In this document: one piece after another, positions 56,349 to 63,092 of the stretch
Numbering within the stretch: the stretch's first letter is position 1
Layout of the letters: each line of letters starts with the position of its first letter
From: Streptomyces misionensis
GTDB lineage: Bacteria > Actinomycetota > Actinomycetes > Streptomycetales > Streptomycetaceae
Reading direction: 5' to 3'
Assembly: GCF_900104815.1 (NCBI RefSeq)
Contig: NZ_FNTD01000004.1
Span: 6,013,001 to 6,077,000, forward strand
Length of the DNA stretch: 64,000 nucleotides
Notes under the pieces: model-generated
Told to the model about the DNA's origin: nothing
Databases searched by the model: none
Seen by the model: the letters and a program-made list of their open reading frames with translations, nothing else
Translations under genes and position numbers: made by a program

Positions 56349-56477
56349 CTCTGCCTGCCTCTGCGTGCGGTGACATGACTTCGGACGCTGCCCGCGCGGG
56401 CCGCCGGTCGATCCGAGCGTGACAACCCGGGCTGACCGGACGCTGACGGACCGCTTGCGGTCCCCCGGCCCACGTGG

Positions 56478-57272
56478 TCACACCGGCTGAAGCGCCGGGA
56501 TGCGCGGGTCGCCGGTGAGGACCGGGTCGTGGGAGAGGATGGCCATCTCGATCCTGCGCAGCGCGGGGGAGGGCTGGATGCCCAGCTCCTCGTCCAGCCG
56601 GCCGCGCATCCGGCGGAAGACGTCCAAGGCGTCGGCCTGCCGCCCCGAGCAGTACAGGGCGATCATCAGCTGCTCGCAGAACCGTTCCCGCAGTGGGTGG
56701 TTGGTGTGGGCCTCGGCCAGTTCCGCGAGCACGGAGGCGTGCCGCCCGAGCCGCAGTTCGGCGTCGAAGAGCAGCTCCATCGCCCGCATCCGGTGTTCCT
56801 CGTAGCGGGCCCCGGCCAGCTGGCACAGGGTGCCGCCGGGGGAGCCGCCGAAGACCGGCCCCCGCCACAGCGCCAGGGCCTCGCCCAGCATCCGGGCGGT
56901 GCGCCCGGGATCGTGCGCCGCCGCCGACTCCGCCTGCCGCACGGTGCGCACGAACTCGGCCGCGTCCAGCTCGCCCTCTCCGACGCTCAGCCGGTAGCCC
57001 GCCGGATGGATGGTCACCCGGGAGGCCGGCCGGTCCGGCTCCAGCGCCCGCAGCCTGCGCCGCAGCCGGCTGATGTGCGCCTGGAGGGCGTTGGCCTGGC
57101 GGTCCGGCAACGCCTCGCCCCACATCTCCTCGGCCAGGCTCTCCCCGGACACCGGCCGGCCCTCGCTGACCAGCAGGGTCTGCACCAGCGTGCGCTGGAG
57201 ATCACCGCAGACGTCCGCCTCACCGGCGTCGGTGCGTATCTCCAGTGCTCCGAGTATGGAGAACCTCAGCAT
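56478..57272 (-). CDS. SARP-family pathway regulator
   Basis: 264 residues. N-terminal OmpR-like DNA-binding domain (MLRFSILGALEIRTDAG, DRQANALQAHISRLRRRL, RVTIHPAGYRLSV) and C-terminal BTAD domain (DAAEFVRTVRQAES, LREALALWRGP-like segment, EELGIQPSPALRRIE). It lacks the ATPase and TPR domains of the large AfsR type, so it is a small SARP. ATG 57272 has GGGGAAAG upstream. SARPs activate antibiotic genes by binding heptamers repeated every 11 bp; such a site is at 57702-57730. Confidence 0.92.
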   Translation of the reverse strand: MLRFSILGALEIRTDAGEADVCGDLQRTLVQTLLVSEGRPVSGESLAEEMWGEALPDRQANALQAHISRLRRRLRALEPDRPASRVTIHPAGYRLSVGEGELDAAEFVRTVRQAESAAAHDPGRTARMLGEALALWRGPVFGGSPGGTLCQLAGARYEEHRMRAMELLFDAELRLGRHASVLAELAEAHTNHPLRERFCEQLMIALYCSGRQADALDVFRRMRGRLDEELGIQPSPALRRIEMAILSHDPVLTGDPRIPALQPV

Positions 57273-57551
57273 TCTTTCCCCCTAGGTGACAATTCCTCGC
57301 CGACGGTGATTCCGGATTGGTGCTGCCGTGAAAGAAAGAGCGACCGAACGTGCCGTGCCCCGGCGGACCTCGACTCCTCGTGCGGCCCGCCGGGGCATCT
57401 GCTCCGCCGGGACGGGGGGCGGCCGGCGGTTCCTGGGTGCTGCCGGTGCTCGTTCGGAAAAGCACCGGCCGGGAATTGCCGAACTCACGGGCCGGAGCCT
57501 CGAAATCCCGTCCGGTCGGCACGGGATGGCGTCCGGCCGAGGTTCCGGCCG

Positions 57552-57646
<95 letters not shown>

Positions 57647-57701
57647 CCGTGTCCGGCCCCGGATTCCGGCGCCGTTCACGTCAACCACATTGGCAGTGAC
57701 G

Positions 57702-57730
57702 GCTGACCTAAAGCTGACACGCTTCTGACA
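57702..57730 (+). promoter_or_regulatory. Candidate SARP operator, three heptamers at 11-bp period
   Basis: GCTGACC (57702), GCTGACA (57713), TCTGACA (57724), each exactly 11 bp apart, followed by GTAAAT as a possible -10. It lies 93 bp before the DUF2156 transferase start and between it and the divergent tRNA-like gene, so it could activate both. The SARP gene is 430 bp away. Confidence 0.7.
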
Positions 57731-57822
57731 CAGGTAAATGAATGCCCAACTGCTCTTTTCCAGGGCAACGTTACGGTGCTGTACTCCCTTCGACGGAAAA
57801 CGCTCCCGAAAGGGGTACGGGA

Positions 57823-58830
57823 ATGACCGCGACCACCACCGAGACCGGCACCGACAGCCGGATTCTCGACGCGATACGAACCCACACCACGAGCGAGAAC
57901 CCGAGTTCCTTCCTGGCGCTCAACAGCGGAAACAGCGTCTTCACCGTGCCGGGCGCGGACGGTGTCGTCGTCTACCGCCGCACCGGCCGCTGGGCGGTCC
58001 AGTTCGGCGGTCCGTTCGCCGCCGAGCGGGACTACGACACCCTGCTGGACGCCTTCCGGAGTTACGTCCGGGACGAGGGCCTGAGCCTGGTCGGCGTGCA
58101 GCTCCAGCGCACCGACGCCGAGCGGTACGCCGAACGCGGCTGCGTGGTCAACCAGGTCGGCGCCTCCTGGGCGGTCAGCCTGGAGGAGTTCACCCTGCGC
58201 GGCACCAAGTTCATGCAGCTGCGCAACAAGATCTCCCGCGCGCTGCGCAACGGCCTGCAGATCCAGGAGGTCGACGCGGCCGACGTCGCCGACGCCATCG
58301 CCGTCATCGACAAGGCGTGGCTCGGCTCCAAGGGCGGCGCCCAGCAACTGGAGTTCCTGGTCGGCCAGATCGGCGGGCCGGCCCAGGCGCACCGCCGGCT
58401 GTTCGCCGGCACCATCGACGGCGAGCCGGTGGCCTACATCTCCTACTCGCCGGTCTACGGCAGCCGGGCCGGCTGGATGCACGACCTCAGCCGGCGCATC
58501 CCGGAGGGCTCCCCGGGCCTGATGGAGGCCATCAACGCGCACGCCATCGAGGTCTTCCGGGCCGAGGGCGTCGAGTGGCTGCACTTCGGCTTCACCCCGT
58601 TCACCGGGCTCGACGCCGCCCACGAACTCGACGGCCACAGCCCGGCCTTCCAGTGGCTGATGCACGCGCTGTGGGCCGAGGGCGCCGCGCTGTACCCCGC
58701 GCAGACCCAGCTGTCGTACAAGCAGAAGTGGGCCCCCGACCTGCTCATCCCCGAGTACGTCGCCTTCGACGGCCCCCAGGCCTCGCTGCCCGGCTTCGCG
58801 CACATCTTCCGCGCCTGCAAGGCCTTCTGA
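57823..58830 (+). CDS. DUF2156 (MprF C-terminal-like) aminoacyl-tRNA-dependent transferase
   Basis: 335 residues of the GNAT/FemX-like fold seen in MprF lysyl-phosphatidylglycerol synthase and in VlmA, which moves serine from Ser-tRNA to a small amine in valanimycin biosynthesis. Recognisable segments: FMQLRNKISRALRNGLQI near 135, the loop PEGSPGLMEAINAHAIE near 228, LHFGFTPFTGLD near 251, and QTQLSYKQKWAPD near 295. There is no membrane domain, unlike full MprF, so a soluble small-molecule acceptor is likely. ATG 57823 follows AAAGGGG; an upstream in-frame start lies in the operator region. The adjacent seryl-tRNA synthetase and tRNA-like gene point to serine as donor. Confidence 0.82.
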   Translation: MTATTTETGTDSRILDAIRTHTTSENPSSFLALNSGNSVFTVPGADGVVVYRRTGRWAVQFGGPFAAERDYDTLLDAFRSYVRDEGLSLVGVQLQRTDAERYAERGCVVNQVGASWAVSLEEFTLRGTKFMQLRNKISRALRNGLQIQEVDAADVADAIAVIDKAWLGSKGGAQQLEFLVGQIGGPAQAHRRLFAGTIDGEPVAYISYSPVYGSRAGWMHDLSRRIPEGSPGLMEAINAHAIEVFRAEGVEWLHFGFTPFTGLDAAHELDGHSPAFQWLMHALWAEGAALYPAQTQLSYKQKWAPDLLIPEYVAFDGPQASLPGFAHIFRACKAF

Positions 58831-58859
58831 ACCCACCCTCACAGACAGGAGACGAAGCG

Positions 58860-59009
58860 ATGAGCCAGTCCACCGAGGAACTCTCGCACGCCGTGGTCGG
58901 ACAGCTGATGGCCGTCATCGGCGCGCCCGACGACGAGCAGGTCGCCGAGGCCGCCGACGCGTCCGTGCGCGCCCTCGACGAGCGGCTGCGCGCCGAGGCG
59001 GCCGCCTGA
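58860..59009 (+). CDS. Small acidic protein, 49 residues
   Basis: ATG 58860, with AGGAG 8 bases upstream, starts 29 bp after the transferase gene. Sequence is Glu/Asp/Ala-rich and helical (SQSTEELSHAVVGQLM, then DDEQVAEAADASVRALDERL), ending in EAAA, with no Cys or membrane segment. Family unknown. It may be a partner or scaffold of the transferase; the C-terminal Ala tail and position recall small carrier or scaffold peptides used with aminoacyl-tRNA-dependent ligases, but no direct evidence. Confidence 0.7.
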   Translation: MSQSTEELSHAVVGQLMAVIGAPDDEQVAEAADASVRALDERLRAEAAA

Positions 59010-59050
59010 GTGGCCGCCGGGGTGCCGGCGACCGGGCCGAGGTGGCCCGA

Positions 59051-59083
59051 TCAGACCGGTATCAGTGCCACATCAGTGCCGCA
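59051..59083. promoter_or_regulatory. Second 11-bp direct repeat (possible SARP site, reverse orientation)
   Basis: ATCAG at 59051, 59062 and 59073, period 11, so ATCAGAC-N4-ATCAGTG-N4-ATCAGTG. On the minus strand the core reads CTGAT, close to the CTGAC core at 57702. It sits between the 49-residue gene and the desaturase. Orientation is opposite, so function is less certain. Confidence 0.45.
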
Positions 59084-59103
59084 CGGAACGCTGGACGCAC
59101 GTT

Positions 59104-59165
59104 CGCCCGGCGGTCCGGGCCCGGGAGCACCGCACTGTGCTCCCGTCGCCCGGGTCCGCCGGGCG
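59104..59165 (+). terminator. Long imperfect hairpin before the desaturase gene
   Basis: Arms CGCCCGGCGG...CCGGGC...GGGAGCAC (59104-59130) and GTGCTCCC...GCCCGG...CCGCCGGGCG (59137-59165) around a 6-nt loop: 24 paired bases with three small internal mismatches. It is 95 bp after the 49-residue gene and 137 bp before the desaturase. Terminator or mRNA-processing/stability element. Confidence 0.65.
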
Positions 59166-59220
59166 GGCCACAGCCCGCGGCGGTGACCCCACGCGGGAGC
59201 TGAAGTCCGACTCGCGGCGC

Positions 59221-59244
59221 CCGCAGGTCCGCAGGTCCGCAGGT
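59221..59244 (+). repeat. Tandem 8-mer repeat upstream of the desaturase
   Basis: CCGCAGGT three times in tandem, followed by a degenerate CCGCGGGG. It is in the 293-bp gap before the desaturase start. No known role. Confidence 0.7.
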
Positions 59245-59302
59245 CCGCGGGGCAGCGGCGCCGCCGCCCGTATCGGGCACTTTCTCCCAAGGAGAGCAAC
59301 GC

Positions 59303-60403
59303 ATGCAGCGTCCGCACGTACAAGAAGCCGTGGCCGCGGCCGCACCGGGCGGCGAACGCACCGGCGCCTCGGCCACGTTCGCCGAACTGCTGAAACGGGT
59401 CAAGGCCGAGGGCCTCCTCGACCTCGATCCGCGCTACTACGTGGGCAAGCTCGCCCTCAACACCGCCCTGCTGCTGGTCGGCTTCGTCGCCTTCTTCGAG
59501 CTGGGCAACTCCTGGTGGCAGCTGCTCACCGCCCTGTGGATGGGGCTGTGCGGCGGCCAGTCGGCGTTCATGTGGCACGACGCCGGCCACAAGGCCATGT
59601 TCCGCAGCAAGAAGGCTGCCTCCGCGGTCGGTTACATCCACGCCAACCTGGTCAACGGGGTCAGCTACGGCTGGTGGGTCAACCACCACAACCGGCACCA
59701 CAGCAACCCCAACCACCTGGACATGGACCCGGACATCGGCCGGCGCACCGTCATCTTCGACATCAAGCAGTACCCGACCCGCAAGGGCACCCAGAAGCTC
59801 GTCGTGCGCTACCAGAGCGTGCTGTTCTTCGTGCTCCTGGTGCTCGAGGGCTTCAAGATGCTGAAGACCGCGGTCAAGTCCATCGCCGGCGGCAAGACCA
59901 AGCGGCCCGTGCTGGAGACCTTCCTCATCCTGCTGCGCACCGCCGTCTACCTCACCTGCGTCTTCACCGTCCTGTCCCCGGCGCTCGCGGTCGCCTTCAT
60001 CATCGTCCAGCACGCCACCCTCGGCGTGTACTTCGGCATGATCTTCGCCCCGAACCACAAGGGCATGCAGATCCGCGACGGCGAGGAGGAGACCCTGGAC
60101 TGGCTGGAGCGCCAGGTCCTCACCTCCCGCAACATCCGCCCCAGCCTGCTGATCGACTTCCTCTACGGCGGGCTCAACTACCAGGTGGAGCACCATCTGT
60201 TCCCGGCCATGCCGCAGAAGAGCCTGCCCCGCGCCCGCGAACTGACCATGCAGTACTGCGCGGAACGCGGAGTGCCGTACCACGAGGTCGGGTTCTGGGC
60301 CTCGTACCGCGAGGTCGCCTCCTACCTCCACGAGGTCAGCGTCCCGGTGCGGCGCGGTGACGTCGAGGAGCAGATCCGGCGCCAGGCCATGGAAGCGGCC
60401 TGA
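59303..60403 (+). CDS. Membrane fatty-acid (acyl) desaturase
   Basis: 366 residues with the three desaturase His boxes: HDAGH at 92-96, HHNRHH at 128-133 and QVEHH at 294-298. Four hydrophobic spans. It inserts a double bond into an acyl chain using O2 and electrons from ferredoxin; the 7Fe ferredoxin gene downstream is a candidate donor. Substrate may be an acyl-CoA, acyl lipid or acyl-ACP. ATG 59303 has AAGGAGAG upstream. In this cluster it likely sets an alkene in the fatty tail of the product. Confidence 0.92.
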   Translation: MQRPHVQEAVAAAAPGGERTGASATFAELLKRVKAEGLLDLDPRYYVGKLALNTALLLVGFVAFFELGNSWWQLLTALWMGLCGGQSAFMWHDAGHKAMFRSKKAASAVGYIHANLVNGVSYGWWVNHHNRHHSNPNHLDMDPDIGRRTVIFDIKQYPTRKGTQKLVVRYQSVLFFVLLVLEGFKMLKTAVKSIAGGKTKRPVLETFLILLRTAVYLTCVFTVLSPALAVAFIIVQHATLGVYFGMIFAPNHKGMQIRDGEEETLDWLERQVLTSRNIRPSLLIDFLYGGLNYQVEHHLFPAMPQKSLPRARELTMQYCAERGVPYHEVGFWASYREVASYLHEVSVPVRRGDVEEQIRRQAMEAA

Positions 60404-60450
60404 CCGTCCTTCCCCCGCTGTCCGCCTCTCACCCACCCCCACACCCGGCC

Positions 60451-60469
60451 CCCGGGCCGCACGCCCGGG
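60451..60469 (+). terminator. Stem-loop between desaturase and MFS genes
   Basis: CCCGGGC-CGCAC-GCCCGGG, perfect 7-bp arms, in the 144-bp gap. Weak terminator or attenuator. Confidence 0.45.
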
Positions 60470-60547
60470 CCCGCCGTTGGCCCGGGCGGTTCCCTCCCCA
60501 GAAGCACAGCGACAGCTTGCGACAACAGCTTCATAGGAGCCCGCCCC

Positions 60548-61915
60548 ATGTCCCAGACCACCGCCGCGGCCGGCGGTCTCACCGCTCCCGCCCCGATCGG
60601 CGCCCGCCTGGACCGCATGCCGATCACTCCCCTGCACCGCAGACTCACCGCGGTCATCGGCGTCGGCCTGTTCTTCGACACCTTCGAGAACAACCTGTCC
60701 GGCACCATCGGCAAGGTGCTCCAGACCGACTTCGGCTTCGGCACGACCTCGCTCAAGCTCGTCCTGGCCTCCGCGTTCGTGGGCCAGTTCATCGGTTCCC
60801 TGACGCTCGGCCGGATCGCGGACCGATTCGGCCGGCGTCGGGCCTTCCTGGTCAACCTCGCCATCTACTCGGCCTGTTCGCTGCTCGGCGCCTTCTCCCC
60901 GAACGCCGCCTGGCTGATCGTCACCCGGTTCCTCGCCGGTCTCGGCATCGGCGCCGAGCAGGCCCTGTCCGACTGCTACCTGGCCGACGTGCTGCCCGCG
61001 AACAAGCGCGGCCGGTTCATCGCCTGGGCGTACACCCTCGCCTTCTGCGGGGTGCCCGCGGTCGGCTTCGCCGCGCTGTGGCTGGTGCCGCTGTCCCCGC
61101 TCGGGGTGGCCGGCTGGCGCTGGCTGTTCGTGCTCGGCGCGCTCGGCTCGGCCGCCGTCTGGGTGCTGCGCCGCCAGCTGATCGAGTCCCCGCGCTGGCT
61201 CGCCGCCGCCGGCCGCACCGAGGAGGCCGACCGCCTGGTGGCCCGCCTGGAGGCCGAGGCGGCCGGGCGCGGGCTGCCCCTGGCGCCGCCCGCCCCGCAG
61301 GCCGAGACCCCCGTCGCGCACACCCGGCTGCGCGACGTCTTCAAACCCGGGCTGCTGCGCCGCACCCTCGTGCTGTGGGTGTTCTGCATCCTGTCCGTGG
61401 TCGGCTACTACGGCTTCGGCACCCTCGCCCCGCAGATCGTCGCCGCCAAGGGCTACGGCGTCGTCGCGGGCCTCGGCTTCACCGCGCTGTCCTTCCTCGG
61501 CTACCCGGTCGGCTCCGCCCTCGCCCTGCCGGTCGTGGACCGCATGGAGCGCCGCACCCTGGTGGCCGTGTCCGCCGCCGCGATGGTGGCCGCGGGCCTC
61601 GGCTTCGCCTACGCGGGCTCCGCGGAACTCATCGTGCTCAGCGGGTTCGCGTACACGCTGTTCAGCAACGTGTTCTCCAGCGTCTCCCATGTCTACCTCG
61701 CCGAGCAGTACCCGACGGAGATCCGGGCCACGGCCGCGGGCGCGGCCTACTCGCTGTCCAAACTCAGCGCCGGAGCGCTGCCGTTCGTGCTGCTGCCGGT
61801 CCTCGACACCCACGGACCGGGTGCCCTGTTCGCCGTCATCGCCGCGGCCATGGCCGTCCTCGCCGTCACCGTGCTGGCCCTCGGCGAGCGCACCACCGGT
61901 GTGTCCCTGAAGTGA
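60548..61915 (+). CDS. MFS transporter
   Basis: 455 residues, 12 membrane helices. The loop 2-3 motif is GRIADRFGRRRAF near residue 92; a second copy (VDRMERRTL) follows in the C half. It has the AAHS/sugar-porter-like layout with a long central loop (AAAGRTEEADRLVARLEAEAAGR). Candidate exporter of the product or resistance gene, as VlmF is for valanimycin. ATG has AGGAG upstream. Confidence 0.9.
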   Translation: MSQTTAAAGGLTAPAPIGARLDRMPITPLHRRLTAVIGVGLFFDTFENNLSGTIGKVLQTDFGFGTTSLKLVLASAFVGQFIGSLTLGRIADRFGRRRAFLVNLAIYSACSLLGAFSPNAAWLIVTRFLAGLGIGAEQALSDCYLADVLPANKRGRFIAWAYTLAFCGVPAVGFAALWLVPLSPLGVAGWRWLFVLGALGSAAVWVLRRQLIESPRWLAAAGRTEEADRLVARLEAEAAGRGLPLAPPAPQAETPVAHTRLRDVFKPGLLRRTLVLWVFCILSVVGYYGFGTLAPQIVAAKGYGVVAGLGFTALSFLGYPVGSALALPVVDRMERRTLVAVSAAAMVAAGLGFAYAGSAELIVLSGFAYTLFSNVFSSVSHVYLAEQYPTEIRATAAGAAYSLSKLSAGALPFVLLPVLDTHGPGALFAVIAAAMAVLAVTVLALGERTTGVSLK

Positions 61916-61943
61916 ACAACCCTTAAGCAGACAGGAGTTGAGC

Positions 61944-62270
61944 ATGGCCTACGTCATAGGACTGCCCTGCGTCGACATCAAGGACCGCTCCTGCGTCGAC
62001 GAATGCCCCGTGGACTGCATCTACGAGGGCCGCCGCGCCCTGTACATCCACCCGGAGGAATGCGTGGACTGCGGCGCCTGCGAACCGGTCTGCCCGGTCG
62101 ACGCCATCTACTTCCAGGACGACCTGCCCGAGGAGTGGGGCGACGACCACGCCGCCTCCAACGCCGACTTCTTCGCCGCCCTCGGCTCGCCCGGCGGCGG
62201 CAGCGCCATCGGTCCCCAGGACCACGACTCCCCGCTGGTCAGCGGCCTGCCGAAGGGAGTGTCGGCATGA
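61944..62270 (+). CDS. 7Fe ferredoxin
   Basis: 108 residues of the FdxA type, holding [3Fe-4S] and [4Fe-4S]: Cys9, Cys17, Cys21, Cys25 and then Cys40, Cys43, Cys46, Cys50 (CVDCGACEPVCP). A C-terminal acidic tail follows. It would feed electrons to the desaturase or to an oxygenase. ATG has AGGAG at 6 bases; the stop overlaps the enoyl reductase start (ATGA). This second-copy gene in a biosynthetic cluster suggests a dedicated redox partner. Confidence 0.92.
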   Translation: MAYVIGLPCVDIKDRSCVDECPVDCIYEGRRALYIHPEECVDCGACEPVCPVDAIYFQDDLPEEWGDDHAASNADFFAALGSPGGGSAIGPQDHDSPLVSGLPKGVSA

Positions 62271-63034
62271 GCGGCATCCTCGCCGGCAAGCGGATCCTGG
62301 TCACCGGCGTCGTCACGGACTCCTCCATCGCCTTCCACGCGGCCCGGATCGCGCAGGAGGAGGGCGCCGAGGTGATCCTCACCGGCTTCGGGCGGCTCTC
62401 CCTGATCGAGCGGTTCGCGCAGAAGCTGCCCAAGCCCGCCCCCGTGCTCGAACTGGACGTCACCGACCAGGACCACCTGGACACCCTCGCCGAGCGGGTC
62501 GGCGTCCACGCCGACGCCCTCGACGGCGTGGTGCACTCCATCGCCTACGGCCCCCAGGGCGCCTTCTCCTTCCTCGACGGCACCTGGGACGACGTGTCGA
62601 CGGCCGTGCACGTCTCGGCGTACTCCCTCAAGTCCCTGACCACGGCCTGCCTGCCGCTGCTGAAGAAGCGCGGCGGTTCGGTCGTCGGCCTCACCTTCGA
62701 CGCGGCCGTGGCCTGGCCGCACTACGACTGGATGGGCGTCGCCAAGGCCGCCCTGGAGTCCACCAGCCGCTATCTCGCCCGCGACCTCGGCGGGTTCGGC
62801 ATCCGCTGCAACCTGGTCGCGGCCGGGCCGCTGCGCTCCATGGCCGCCAAGTCCATCCCCGGCTTCGGCGAGCTGGCCGACGTCTGGACCACCGACCGGG
62901 CCCCGGCCGGCTGGGACCTCACCGACCCCGACCCGGCCGCCCGCGGGGTCGTCGCCCTGCTGTCGGACTTCTTCCCGCGCACCACGGGCGAGATCGTCCA
63001 CGTGGACGGCGGGGTGCACATGACCGGCGCCTGA
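62267..63034 (+). CDS. fabI: FabI-type enoyl-ACP reductase (second copy?)
   Basis: 255 residues of the FabI/InhA-like SDR: starts MSGILAGKRILVTGVVTDSSIAFH, active Tyr153 and Lys160 in YDWMGVAK, and a loop ASKSIPGF-like segment MAAKSIPGF. It reduces trans-2-enoyl-ACP with NAD(P)H. Streptomyces normally have one primary fabI elsewhere, beside fabG; this copy sits in the SARP cluster next to a ferredoxin and desaturase. It may make the fatty chain of the product or give self-resistance if the product hits FabI. Confidence 0.9.
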   Translation: MSGILAGKRILVTGVVTDSSIAFHAARIAQEEGAEVILTGFGRLSLIERFAQKLPKPAPVLELDVTDQDHLDTLAERVGVHADALDGVVHSIAYGPQGAFSFLDGTWDDVSTAVHVSAYSLKSLTTACLPLLKKRGGSVVGLTFDAAVAWPHYDWMGVAKAALESTSRYLARDLGGFGIRCNLVAAGPLRSMAAKSIPGFGELADVWTTDRAPAGWDLTDPDPAARGVVALLSDFFPRTTGEIVHVDGGVHMTGA

Positions 63035-63043
63035 GCGCGCACA

Positions 63044-63086
63044 CGGGAAGGGGGCGGAAGCCGGACCGGCTTCCGCCCCCTTCCCG
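63044..63086. terminator. Perfect 21-bp hairpin between fabI and serS
   Basis: Inverted repeat centred on A63065: CGGGAAG...GCCGG and CCGGC...CTTCCCG, 21 bp per arm. Strong bidirectional terminator between convergent genes. Confidence 0.9.
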
Positions 63087-63092
63087 CATGTC

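Noticed and set aside
59051..61945. 964-aa minus ORF opposite the desaturase and MFS genes
   Set aside because: Gly/Glu/Arg-rich shadow; the plus strand has desaturase and MFS proteins with motifs and ribosome sites.
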